Source: Pedobacter terrae
Lineage (GTDB): Bacteria; Bacteroidota; Bacteroidia; Sphingobacteriales; Sphingobacteriaceae
Assembly: GCF_900100705.1 (NCBI RefSeq)
Contig: NZ_FNCH01000004.1
Span: 248,001-312,000, forward strand
Direction of reading: 5' to 3'
Length of the DNA stretch: 64,000 bases
Positions 55,395 to 63,944 of the stretch are shown here, in pieces. The notes under the pieces are model-generated. The model was not told the DNA's origin, searched no databases, and saw only the letters and a program-made list of their open reading frames with translations. Positions within the stretch are counted from its first letter, which is position 1. Every line of letters begins with the position of its first letter. The position numbers were made by a program, and so were the translations under genes.

Positions 55395-58193
55395 ATGAAG
55401 CTAACTATCCAACCCAACGTAATTTTTAGAACACCTAAATTTTCATATCAATCCGAACTGGTAGATTGCTGGGAGGAGCTAAAGTTGGCCATTTTAATAT
55501 CTTCAGCAAGTTTTTACGAAACCATAAAAGACGTAAAAGCAAGCGAACTCAAGGATCTTCCACCGAAGGTTTATTTTACCATTTGGAAATATTTTAACCG
55601 TGCAAAATTCCGGTCAACTCCTTACGGCACTTTTGCTGGTTTTAGCTTGTTAAAAGATGCCATTAAGCCTTTTGAAAGCAGGATAGTAATTGAAGAGTCT
55701 CAGAAAGTACGCGAACTGATTGATTGGCCTTATAAAAATGATATTCAATTTCCATTGGCAGATCTGTTACAAAAAAACTGCCTCTTATTTAGTAACAGCA
55801 GCTATTATTTAACACCCAATAGTATCCGTTATATCGCCTGCACTGATGGTGTTTTCGAACTGGCAGAGTTAGATCAAAACGACTTTGTACAACAGATCTT
55901 GGCTGCTTGCTTAAAGCCGGTGCGGCTTAACGATCTGGTGAAACAATTAAACTTAGACCATGCGGAAATTAAGAATCTATTTGGTTTGCTGCAGGACATG
56001 CACGACTTACAGCTTATTTTTACCAACTACGATCCCAATATCATTGGAGAAGATTATTTTGAACGTTTAGGCCTAACCGCTTCCGCTGAATTGCCAAAAT
56101 ATCTTATTGCGCAACGTACAGTTTTATCCGGATGTATTAATGAACGTTCGCTTCAGGCCATTCCAGGTTTGATCAATATGCTCCATAATATAATCCCTGC
56201 AAAAGATCACGACGCCCTTGGTCAGTTTCAGGTTAAGTTTAAGAAGAAATTTGAAGATCAGGAAGTACCGTTATTATTGGCACTAGATCCTGAAATGGGC
56301 GTAGGTTATGATGAATTGGAGCAATCCGGCCAAAACAGCGATTTTATTACCCGCTTTACTAATAAACCGTCTAAAAAAGCTGGAAATGAAAATATTAAAG
56401 AAGCGTTAAAAACCTATCTTACTGAACAGAAATTCGAAAAAGATAAGACGATTTATCTGAACAAACTTGCCTTGGAGCCGAATCAGAAACAGACATCTTT
56501 ACCCAATTCATTTAGTATGGTAATGTCAGTTCATGATGATCTGATTTTTGTAGAACAGATTGGTGGAGTAACTTCCAATGCATTAAGCGGAAGATTTACC
56601 ATGGCCGATGAAGATGTAGCACATTATGCAAAGAATATAGCAGCCGTAGAACAACAGGCAAATCCCGATGTTCTATTTTTTGATGTAGCTTATATGGTAG
56701 AAGCCAATGTAGATAATGTAAATCGGCGGAAATTAATCTATGGGCATCAATTGTCAATTTTAAATTTCGATACCTCAGCATCGCCACTTGCTTTAAATGA
56801 TATACAAATTTCGGTTCGGGGCTCAGAGATTATCCTTCGTTCTAAGCAGTTAAATAAAAGGTTAGTGCCAAGAATGGCCTCTGCCTACAATTACATTCGT
56901 TCAGATCTTTCTATATTCAGGCTATTGTGCGATCTGCAGCATCAGGGCTTGCAAACCAGTCTTTCCTTTCCGCTCGATGCTATTATTCCTGATCTGGATT
57001 ATTATCCAAGGTTACAATATCAGAATATTGTTTTAAGCAGTAACAAATGGAAAATTAAAAAAGAAGCACTGTTAGGGGCTGATCAGAAAATGCTGTCTAT
57101 TGCCGAATGTAGATCATACCTGAATAATTTAGGCATTAGCGCATATTTTAAAGCCGGTATGTCCGATCAGACTTTATGCTTCGGCCTGCAGAACGATAAT
57201 GATCTAAATGCTTTTCAGCAATATGTGCTAAAACAGGGCAATACTTATGTTGAGGAAATGATAATGCCTTACAATAGTATCGTGGTTGATGAAGCTGCGA
57301 AACCCTACTTAGGGCAGTTTGTTTTAAGCATAGGCCACAGCGAACAAATTTATCGTGGTTTGGCTCAAACATCTGCAAATACTGACGTGACACGCGTTTT
57401 TCTACCAGGTAAAGAATGGCTGTATTTCGAAATTTATTGCCACCAGCAACGTAGTGATCAGATTTTAACTGAAGTAATTGCACCCTTTCTGAGTCGTTAT
57501 GGAAAAAAGATAAAATCATGGTTTTTTATCCGCTACAATGAAAATGGAAACCACATCAGGTTTAGGGTACAACTCAACAATCCAGAGGATGGACAACTCA
57601 TGATATCAAATTTGATGGATGATCTGGAACTCTTTTTAAACTCAGGTTTGGTATCTGATGTGCTGATCAAAACGTATAAACGTGAGTTGGAGCGTTATGG
57701 CAGCAATATGATAGAAGATGTTGAACGGCACTTTGCTATCGATAGTGAATTTGTGTTATCGCTTTTAGAAACACAGACCGATGATTTTAATAAATATAGA
57801 AAGTGTAGTCTTTTAGTTTCCGAGATTGTTGAATCTAACATTTTGGATAAATTGGTCATCGGTAAGATTGTAAGACTAATGTCTGATAACTTTAATGAAG
57901 AGCATAGGTTAGATGCAACCGATTTTAAACAACTGAATGTTCATTATCAGGATTTTAGAAAAGCAGAATGGACAGCGTCAACAGCAGAACAGGAGCAGCG
58001 GTTTAGCATGCTTTCAAGTTCTTTTCTCAGCATTCTTCAACAATGTGCTGCAGAAAATATACTAAAGCTATTAACCGATTTAATACATATGCATGTAAAC
58101 CGTCTTTTTAGTAAAGATCAGCGAACGCATGAAATGGTGATGTATTATTTTCTACTAAAAGATATTCAGCGTCAGAATGCGACGAAAAATTAA
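55395..58193 (+). CDS. lanB: Full-length LanB-type lanthipeptide dehydratase
   Basis: 932 residues, similar in length to NisB-type enzymes. LanB glutamylates Ser/Thr of a precursor using glutamyl-tRNA and then eliminates glutamate, giving dehydroalanine or dehydrobutyrine. Seen: RAKFRSTPYGTFAGF (69-83), the hallmark of the glutamylation domain, and a C-terminal elimination domain of the SpaB_C type with EWLYFEIYCHQQRSDQ, NHIRFRV (719-725) and HMHVNRLF (898-905), which match the Arg and His sites used in elimination. Both halves are in one chain, so it should be a complete dehydratase rather than a split or peptide-adding relative. Its last 4 bases overlap the convergent histidine kinase gene. 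Candidate substrates are the two peptides at 59452 and 59651. No LanC lies nearby. Confidence 0.9.
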   Translation: MKLTIQPNVIFRTPKFSYQSELVDCWEELKLAILISSASFYETIKDVKASELKDLPPKVYFTIWKYFNRAKFRSTPYGTFAGFSLLKDAIKPFESRIVIEESQKVRELIDWPYKNDIQFPLADLLQKNCLLFSNSSYYLTPNSIRYIACTDGVFELAELDQNDFVQQILAACLKPVRLNDLVKQLNLDHAEIKNLFGLLQDMHDLQLIFTNYDPNIIGEDYFERLGLTASAELPKYLIAQRTVLSGCINERSLQAIPGLINMLHNIIPAKDHDALGQFQVKFKKKFEDQEVPLLLALDPEMGVGYDELEQSGQNSDFITRFTNKPSKKAGNENIKEALKTYLTEQKFEKDKTIYLNKLALEPNQKQTSLPNSFSMVMSVHDDLIFVEQIGGVTSNALSGRFTMADEDVAHYAKNIAAVEQQANPDVLFFDVAYMVEANVDNVNRRKLIYGHQLSILNFDTSASPLALNDIQISVRGSEIILRSKQLNKRLVPRMASAYNYIRSDLSIFRLLCDLQHQGLQTSLSFPLDAIIPDLDYYPRLQYQNIVLSSNKWKIKKEALLGADQKMLSIAECRSYLNNLGISAYFKAGMSDQTLCFGLQNDNDLNAFQQYVLKQGNTYVEEMIMPYNSIVVDEAAKPYLGQFVLSIGHSEQIYRGLAQTSANTDVTRVFLPGKEWLYFEIYCHQQRSDQILTEVIAPFLSRYGKKIKSWFFIRYNENGNHIRFRVQLNNPEDGQLMISNLMDDLELFLNSGLVSDVLIKTYKRELERYGSNMIEDVERHFAIDSEFVLSLLETQTDDFNKYRKCSLLVSEIVESNILDKLVIGKIVRLMSDNFNEEHRLDATDFKQLNVHYQDFRKAEWTASTAEQEQRFSMLSSSFLSILQQCAAENILKLLTDLIHMHVNRLFSKDQRTHEMVMYYFLLKDIQRQNATKN

Positions 58194-59305
58194 CGGTTTA
58201 GCCTGGCCAATGGATTAACTACCGTTACCCCTATTTCAGTGATATAGCGGTTAAGTTGATCCTGATAATATTTGAATATATAATCATTGCCATAAAAACT
58301 ACTCAGGCGTTTGCCAACATTGTCAATCCCTACATGATGGCTTTCTGTCTGTTTGCCTTTATTATCATTAATCATGTTGATGGTGTTAATATTCAGCTTA
58401 TCATTTTCGTAAGCAATTTTAATAATCGCCGGCTGTGTAGAATGCGAAATATTTCCATGTTTAAATATATTTTCAACCAGCGTAAGTAAGATCAGTGGTG
58501 GAAATCTTAATCCAAACATATCGCCACTTACTTGAAGTTCCAGATTGATTGTATTGGCCGTTCGTAGTTTATGGAGATTGATCAGGTGTTCAATCTGTTC
58601 GATTTCTTCACTCAGTGGAACCATCTCTGATGCAGCAGGGCGTTTTAACGCATAGCGCATCATTTCTGCCAGGTTCATAATGGCATCAGCCGCCATGGGC
58701 GCCTTTTTACGCGCATCATTATAAATGAAATTTAAGGTATTAAATAGAAAGTGTGGATTGATCTGGCTACGCAGATAATTGTTTTGCGATTGAACCAAGT
58801 CGTTTTCTAAAGCCTGTTTCTCGATTTGGGTAACCAGATTCTGCCGCTCTAATGCTTCTACCTTTTTCTGGTCCTGAAATGATTTAACCACGTATATGTA
58901 GCCGGTAGAATAACCAATATACAATATTGAACGATAAATACAGGGTAATATAAATTCCCTGTTTAAAGACCTGGATGGATTTGCTGTAATTAATCCCATT
59001 TGCTCGAATAGTATAATCAAGAGAAATGTAGAAACTATATAGGCAAAAATGATGATGATGATAAGGGCGGTAATCTTTATGATTTTTATGGGGATAGATC
59101 CGGTTTTGATTATCTTTTTAAGAAAAAAACCATATGTGTAGAAGGTAAGGATATTCACAAGATAAACCAGTAGATAAGCTCCGGGTTCTCTAAAGCTATG
59201 GGTAGCTAAACCAAGAATAAATACCTCATAAATGATGTAAAGGCTCCATACCAATAAGTGAAACTTATACTTTTCGTAGAATTTTCTTAAATATAAAAGG
59301 TTCAT
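58190..59305 (-). CDS. LytS-type membrane histidine kinase
   Basis: 371 residues with about four membrane helices (17-35, 42-62, 72-100, 119-141) and a short coiled linker. The His_kinase domain follows, with phosphoacceptor His185 in QINPHFLFNTLNFIYNDA. An ATPase domain carries LVENIFKHG and a glycine-rich box, VGIDNVGKRLSSFYG. It should phosphorylate the LytTR regulator encoded upstream on the same strand. The sensed signal is unknown; a peptide from this locus is a reasonable guess. The start at 59305 lies 146 bases from the first peptide, which is divergent. Confidence 0.92.
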   Translation of the reverse strand: MNLLYLRKFYEKYKFHLLVWSLYIIYEVFILGLATHSFREPGAYLLVYLVNILTFYTYGFFLKKIIKTGSIPIKIIKITALIIIIIFAYIVSTFLLIILFEQMGLITANPSRSLNREFILPCIYRSILYIGYSTGYIYVVKSFQDQKKVEALERQNLVTQIEKQALENDLVQSQNNYLRSQINPHFLFNTLNFIYNDARKKAPMAADAIMNLAEMMRYALKRPAASEMVPLSEEIEQIEHLINLHKLRTANTINLELQVSGDMFGLRFPPLILLTLVENIFKHGNISHSTQPAIIKIAYENDKLNINTINMINDNKGKQTESHHVGIDNVGKRLSSFYGNDYIFKYYQDQLNRYITEIGVTVVNPLARLNR

Positions 59306-59451
59306 TTTTTTTCTCTTAATCTATTAAAATGGGGTTTTTATCTCCCAAAAGCAGGTGTTTGTGTAAAAAAGTGGTTGGGTCTGATTTCGGACTGCATCTT
59401 TACAGAAAATTAATCACAACGATAATCACAAAAAATTAAATACTATATATT

Positions 59452-59601
59452 ATGAAAGCTCAACACACAAATCCTACTGCAAAACTTACTAAAAAAACTG
59501 TTTTTGTTTATAAAAATATTAAAGCCAAAAACAACTTTTCAACTGTCCCAACAGGAGATCAAAGCCACACGGTGATGACCAGTTTTATTATGGAACTTTA
59601 A
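59452..59601 (+). CDS. Small RiPP-like precursor peptide 1 (cysteine-free, 49 residues)
   Basis: The peptide starts MKAQHTNPTAKLTKKT and ends TVPTGDQSHTVMTSFI plus MEL. The first half is basic and leader-like (KLTKKTVFVYKNIKAKNN). The second half is rich in Ser and Thr, the residues that LanB acts on. There is no Cys. It pairs with a near-identical gene 49 bases downstream. Seven of the last 19 sense codons differ between the copies: six synonymously, one changing the residue (Met to Phe). This supports real translation. It lies on the strand opposite the kinase and regulator genes. The precursor role is inferred from the nearby lanB; a peptide pheromone is the alternative. Confidence 0.8.
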   Translation: MKAQHTNPTAKLTKKTVFVYKNIKAKNNFSTVPTGDQSHTVMTSFIMEL

Positions 59602-59650
59602 TTTTCAAACAACTTATTTTAATTTTTATTATCATATTAAGGATTATACC

Positions 59651-59791
59651 ATGAAAGCTCAACATACTTCCAAACTTGCTAAAAAAACTGTTTTTATTTA
59701 TAAAAATGTTAAAGCCAAAAACAACTTCACAACTGTCCCAACAGGAGATCAAAGTCACACTGTAATGACAAGTTTTATCTTTGAACTGTAG
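59651..59791 (+). CDS. Small RiPP-like precursor peptide 2 (cysteine-free, 46 residues)
   Basis: Paralogue of the previous gene: MKAQHTSKLAKKT, YKNVKAKNNF, then the same TVPTGDQSHTVMTSFI and FEL. It lacks three residues in the N-terminal part (NPT in copy 1), so the leader is shorter, while the C-terminal part is unchanged. Its stop is 49 bases before the end of the response regulator, which is convergent. No promoter or terminator is clear between the copies, so they are probably cotranscribed. Confidence 0.8.
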   Translation: MKAQHTSKLAKKTVFIYKNVKAKNNFTTVPTGDQSHTVMTSFIFEL

Positions 59792-59840
59792 TTTGAGCGC
59801 ATAACTACTTCAGATAACAAAAATCCAAGTGATGCTATAA

Positions 59841-60587
59841 TTAATGATTTCGGTTCGATTTTAATAAACTGCTCTGTACGTAGGCGAAGAAAGCTTCTTT
59901 ATAACCTTCGCCAATCTGTATCATCTCGTTATTTACCAGGCGGATTATATTTCCATCTACTTTTTTAATTGCCGATTTAGCTACAATGTTAGATTTATTA
60001 ACACGGATAAATGGGTGGCTTTCTAAAGCCTTTTCAATTTCCTTAAGTGTAAGATAGGTGGTGTGGATTTCAGACTTGGTAATAATCTGTATATAATTCT
60101 GTAGTGCTTTAATATACAGTATTTCATCAATAGCGATGTTTGAAAAAGCATATTTATGGTCGCCTTTAATATAAAGTGCAGCAACCTGATCAGCTTCTTT
60201 CGCAGTAACCTTGCTATTATTATTTGATTCCTTTTTTAAAATCCTATCAATACCTAAAGCGAATTTTGCAAAGGAAATAGGTTTTAATAAATACTGATCT
60301 GATTGTACATCAAATGCTTGCAGGGCATAATCAGGATGCGCAGTTGTGAAAATCAAATACTTTGCTTTTTCTCTGATATTTTTGGCCAGTTCCAATCCAT
60401 TTATCCCTGGCATATCAATATCCATAAATAATAAATCAATTTCGTCTTCGATACTTATTTCGGTAAGTGCCTGGACTGGACTGGTAAAAGTTTTAAAAAC
60501 TGTCAAGCCTGGCATTTCTGCTATGTGGTCAGTTAATACTTCAATGGCATGTTGTTCGTCGTCGATAACAACGCATTTTAGATTCAT
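59841..60587 (-). CDS. LytTR-family response regulator
   Basis: 248 residues. The receiver domain has phospho-acceptor Asp56 (DLLFMDIDMPG), Thr81 and Lys102 (LKPISFAKF). A LytTR DNA-binding domain follows (about 145-240: YIKALQNYIQIITKSEIHTTY, HPFIRVNKSNIVAKSAIKKV). It pairs with the LytS-type kinase. The regulator gene is upstream of the kinase gene on the same strand, with the two peptide genes between them on the other strand. It probably controls the peptide genes, lanB or itself. Confidence 0.93.
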   Translation of the reverse strand: MNLKCVVIDDEQHAIEVLTDHIAEMPGLTVFKTFTSPVQALTEISIEDEIDLLFMDIDMPGINGLELAKNIREKAKYLIFTTAHPDYALQAFDVQSDQYLLKPISFAKFALGIDRILKKESNNNSKVTAKEADQVAALYIKGDHKYAFSNIAIDEILYIKALQNYIQIITKSEIHTTYLTLKEIEKALESHPFIRVNKSNIVAKSAIKKVDGNIIRLVNNEMIQIGEGYKEAFFAYVQSSLLKSNRNH

Positions 60588-60691
60588 GAGTAAATTTGTG
60601 GTTTATTTGATTTGAATGCAAGTTAAATAAAAATGAATTGAATTAACAATTGCGCCTCAAAAAAACTTATCTCCAGGGTTTTGTCTATAAA

Positions 60692-60703
60692 AAACCTAGG
60701 TTT
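60692..60703. promoter_or_regulatory. Palindrome AAACCTAGGTTT upstream of the regulator
   Basis: A perfect 12-base palindrome lies 105 bases upstream of the LytTR regulator start (minus strand). It could be an operator. The rest of 60588-60958 is AT-rich and shows no gene, terminator or consensus promoter. Confidence 0.3.
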
Positions 60704-60958
60704 CGTGTAATATTCTGGGTGGTTGATGTAAAAAAATTATTCCCATTTTATCTTTTTATAATCTTTATACTGTTTGCCAAAAACAAATAATTAGTAGTTA
60801 GAAATTACTAATTAAAAACATCTGCCTGCCCAATCTTGTGTAGCCTGTAGATAATAATAATATTAAAAACAGGCCATACAATACTGGGTTAGATTATTAA
60901 ATAAAAACAAGAAATACCGAAGAACAAAGAATATTCCCTACATCTACTAATCCTCCAC

Positions 60959-61333
60959 ATGAAAAACAACGAATACGAATATTTACTTAATAAAGTCTAC
61001 TACAAGGGGGTTCTGCAAAATCAAGGAATCAACTCAGACATGTACCAGAGAATGCAGAATGAATATAGCAATCTTGACGTACAGCAGCCTGTTAGGGGTC
61101 AATTAGATGGCGAATATGCATTCAGGAAATCTTTTTTAGTGGTACGTAATTATGTGCAGCAAGCGATAAAAGATGGCATGAAAAATTTTCAGTTTACGAT
61201 GCAGGCAAATGATATCAACAAATTAACTTATATGGTTGATATGTTGAACAGAAACTTTTTTGATAAACAAAGTTTAGATCAGATTATAGCTACTGCGAAT
61301 GCTGTATTCAACCAATATCATTTAAAAAATTAA
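60959..61333 (+). CDS. Hypothetical soluble protein
   Basis: 124 residues: MKNNEYEYLLNKVYY start, a charged middle (AFRKSFLVVRNYVQQAI), and a predominantly helical end. No signal, membrane segment or known domain is recognised. It ends 19 bases before an HsdR-N nuclease gene and probably shares its transcript. Confidence 0.65.
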   Translation: MKNNEYEYLLNKVYYKGVLQNQGINSDMYQRMQNEYSNLDVQQPVRGQLDGEYAFRKSFLVVRNYVQQAIKDGMKNFQFTMQANDINKLTYMVDMLNRNFFDKQSLDQIIATANAVFNQYHLKN

Positions 61334-61352
61334 CTACCTAATAGATAGCAAT

Positions 61353-61844
61353 ATGGAATTGAAAGACGAAATCGGGCAATTTGCCGTAAGAATTAAGAAA
61401 ATGCTTCCACAAGTTCAATCTGAGGATTTAACAAGGAATGCTTTGGTTATGCCTTTTATCCAAATCTTAGGATTTGACCCTTCCGAGGTTCAATCTGAAG
61501 CTGTTCTAGACTTCGGAGTTAAAAAAAGTAAAAAAGTGGATTACACCATTATGAAAGATGGCGAACCGACAATTCTTGTTGAATGTAAACACCACAACGA
61601 TAATTTGGACATTCACGATTCGCGCCTATCTAAATATTTCCGTAAAACAAAGGCTAAATATGGCTTATTAACCAATGGTTTAGTATACCGTTTTTATACA
61701 GAGAAAATGGTGAGATCAAAGAAAAATCAAGAACCATTGTTCGAATTTAAAATAACTGATACCAAAGCAGCTATCATCGCAAAAATGATCGAAGATCATA
61801 AAGATTACTTTAATGTAGATCAAAAGACTAATGTAGCCAGCTAA
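61353..61844 (+). CDS. Stand-alone HsdR N-terminal-like nuclease domain protein
   Basis: 163 residues. Matches the type I restriction R-subunit N-terminal domain: EDLTRNALVMPFIQILGF, then the PD-(D/E)xK core with Asp63 (KKVDYTIMKDG) and Glu77-x-Lys79 (ILVECKHH), and LLTNGLVYRFYT. There is no helicase or specificity part and no hsdM/hsdS nearby. Such single-domain proteins are common in Bacteroidota; their role is unknown. Catalytic residues look intact. Confidence 0.85.
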   Translation: MELKDEIGQFAVRIKKMLPQVQSEDLTRNALVMPFIQILGFDPSEVQSEAVLDFGVKKSKKVDYTIMKDGEPTILVECKHHNDNLDIHDSRLSKYFRKTKAKYGLLTNGLVYRFYTEKMVRSKKNQEPLFEFKITDTKAAIIAKMIEDHKDYFNVDQKTNVAS

Positions 61845-61887
61845 ACATATTAACTCCAATCTAAAAGTTCCCAAAAATTCTCATCCG

Positions 61888-61916
61888 AAAGTCTTGATCT
61901 GATCAAGACTTTTTTT
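61888..61916 (+). terminator. Rho-independent terminator
   Basis: AAGTCTTGATC pairs with GATCAAGACTT and is followed by seven T. It ends the HsdR-N gene and faces the htpG terminator. Confidence 0.85.
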
Positions 61917-61935
61917 GTTTCTATCCGGTAAAAGA

Positions 61936-61966
61936 AAAGGGAGAAACCGGTCTGGTTTCTCCCTTT
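61936..61966 (-). terminator. Terminator of htpG (bidirectional hairpin)
   Basis: AAAGGGAGAAACC pairs perfectly with GGTTTCTCCCTTT. It lies 19 bases past the htpG stop; on the minus strand it is followed by TTCTTTT. Confidence 0.75.
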
Positions 61967-61985
61967 AAATAATAGGATTTTTTGA

Positions 61986-63872
61986 TTAAATTAATTCTAC
62001 GCTTCTGCTTACAAAAGCCGTTAACTCTGCTCCGGTTAACATACCCTGTGCTAAAAGTGCTAAATCTACTGCTTGTTTAGCGAGGTTTTGCTGCTCTTCT
62101 CCTTCAGTATTTAAAATTTTGCTTACCAATTTATGGTTTCCGTTAATGGCAACTTTATAACTGTCTGGCATCTGGCCATAAAAATTCATTCCACCACCCA
62201 TTGCAGCCATATCTTTCATCCGGCGCATAAATTCATCCATGGTAATCGTAACGGGTAGCTCATCTGGGTGTAAAGCTACAATTTCAACCTGCATGCCTGG
62301 TTTGGTAATGGCTTTTTCAAAAATTGCAGTTACTTCCTTTACCTGATCTTCGTTTAAAACATGCTCGTTCTGCTCATCTTTCTCAATTAATTTATCTGCA
62401 ACGCTAGAGTCAACACGCTTAATTGATGTTTTCTCTAATTTTTGCTCCAACTGATTAATAAAGTGATTGTCAATAGGAGAATCAAGCACTAAAACATCGT
62501 AATCTTTTTTATTGGCAGATTGGATAAAAGCATCTTGTTTTGCAGCATCGTTAGTATATAAGTATACTACATTTCCATTTTTATCCGTTTGTAAGGCTGT
62601 TACCTTTTCTTTATATTCAGGAAGTGTAAACAGCTCATTTTTAGTGTTGCCTACCAAAGCAAAATCTTTGGCTTTATCGTAAAACTTCTCTTCGCTGATC
62701 ATACCGTATTTAACAAAAAGACCAATGTCTTTCCATTTATCCTCATAGGCTTTACGGTCTTTAGCAAATAACTCGCTTAATTTATCAGCAACTTTTTTAG
62801 TAATGTAGTTATTGATTTTTTTAACATTGCTGTCGGCCTGCAAGAAACTACGTGATACATTTAAAGGAATATCAGGAGAATCGATTACACCATGCAATAA
62901 CATCAAAAATTCGGGTACAATGTCTTTAACCTCGTCGGTAATAAATACCTGACGGGAGTATAATTTAATTTTGTTGCGTTGCATTTCGAAATCGTTTTTC
63001 AACTTAGGGAAATACAGTACGCCTGTTAAATTAAAAGGATAATCAACATTCAAGTGAATCCAGAATAATGGTTCTTCGCTAAATGGATATAACTCACGGT
63101 AAAAGTTTAAGTAATCCTCGTCTGACAAATCTGCAGGGGCTTTTGTCCAGATTGGGTTGGTGGTATTGATAATGTTATCAACTTCAACATCATTATATTT
63201 AGCTTTACCTTCTTCATCTACGCCATCTTCAACCGGTTCTGTTTTAGTACCAAACTTAATTGGAACTGGTAAAAATTTAGCATATTTATTAAGGATTTCC
63301 TGCAGTTTACTTTCTTCTAAAAACTCTTCCGAATCTTTGTTTACATGGAGGATAATATCAGTACCGCGGGTAGTTTTAGTGCCTTCTGTAATTTCAAATT
63401 CTGTACTTCCATCGCAAACCCAACGTGCAGGCTCAGCGCCATCCTGGTAAGATAAAGTTTGAATTTCAACTAAATCTGCAACCATAAAGGCCGAGTAGAA
63501 ACCTAAACCGAATTTACCGATGATTTCGTTGGCATCTTTTGCATCTTTAAACTTCTCTACAAATTCACTTGCGCCAGAAAATGCAACCTGATTAATGTAT
63601 TTTTTAATCTCTTCGGCCGTCATTCCCAAACCGTTATCACTAATGGTAATGGTTTTTGCGTCCTTATCAACGGCAACTTGTACCAAAGGTGCGCCAACTT
63701 CGCCATTAAACTGACCTAATGAACCCAGCCTTTTAATTTTCTGGACTGCATCTACTGCGTTAGACACCAACTCACGAAGAAAAATTTCGTTATCAGAGTA
63801 TAAAAATTTCTTAATTATCGGGAAAATATTCTCGGTGTGTATAGAAATATTTCCTTTTTCCTGTATGCTCAT
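61986..63872 (-). CDS. htpG: Molecular chaperone HtpG (Hsp90)
   Basis: 628 residues, close to the 624 of the E. coli protein. Hsp90 is an ATP-driven chaperone in the cytoplasm. The N-terminal ATPase shows FLRELVSNAVDAVQK, ITISDNGLGMT and GKFGLGFYSAFMVAD. The middle domain has LYFPKLKND, VFITDEVKDIVPEFL and DIPLNVSRSFLQ with its conserved Arg. The C-terminal dimer part begins near residue 510. The end matches the family without a MEEVD tail. It is monocistronic. Confidence 0.97.
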   Translation of the reverse strand: MSIQEKGNISIHTENIFPIIKKFLYSDNEIFLRELVSNAVDAVQKIKRLGSLGQFNGEVGAPLVQVAVDKDAKTITISDNGLGMTAEEIKKYINQVAFSGASEFVEKFKDAKDANEIIGKFGLGFYSAFMVADLVEIQTLSYQDGAEPARWVCDGSTEFEITEGTKTTRGTDIILHVNKDSEEFLEESKLQEILNKYAKFLPVPIKFGTKTEPVEDGVDEEGKAKYNDVEVDNIINTTNPIWTKAPADLSDEDYLNFYRELYPFSEEPLFWIHLNVDYPFNLTGVLYFPKLKNDFEMQRNKIKLYSRQVFITDEVKDIVPEFLMLLHGVIDSPDIPLNVSRSFLQADSNVKKINNYITKKVADKLSELFAKDRKAYEDKWKDIGLFVKYGMISEEKFYDKAKDFALVGNTKNELFTLPEYKEKVTALQTDKNGNVVYLYTNDAAKQDAFIQSANKKDYDVLVLDSPIDNHFINQLEQKLEKTSIKRVDSSVADKLIEKDEQNEHVLNEDQVKEVTAIFEKAITKPGMQVEIVALHPDELPVTITMDEFMRRMKDMAAMGGGMNFYGQMPDSYKVAINGNHKLVSKILNTEGEEQQNLAKQAVDLALLAQGMLTGAELTAFVSRSVELI

Positions 63873-63931
63873 ATGTAAATAATTGTTTAATCTACATTAG
63901 CATATCAAGGGTTGTTCCAAAAGAATTTGTT

Positions 63932-63944
63932 TGCCAAAATGACA
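63932..63944. promoter_or_regulatory. TGCCA-N3-TGACA motif upstream of htpG
   Basis: On the minus strand this reads TGTCA-TTT-TGGCA, about 60 bases upstream of the htpG ATG. It may be a heat-shock promoter or operator; this is a visual match only. The last 50 bases of the window hold a GGTCTGTGTCTTCACA repeat word. Confidence 0.25.

Noticed and set aside
59306..59451. Consensus promoter for the peptide genes
   Set aside because: No TAnnTTTG was found in this gap; a LytTR-dependent promoter may differ, but no paired site was recognised.
61353..61844. Type I restriction-modification system
   Set aside because: Only the HsdR N-terminal-like domain is present; no helicase, hsdM or hsdS nearby.
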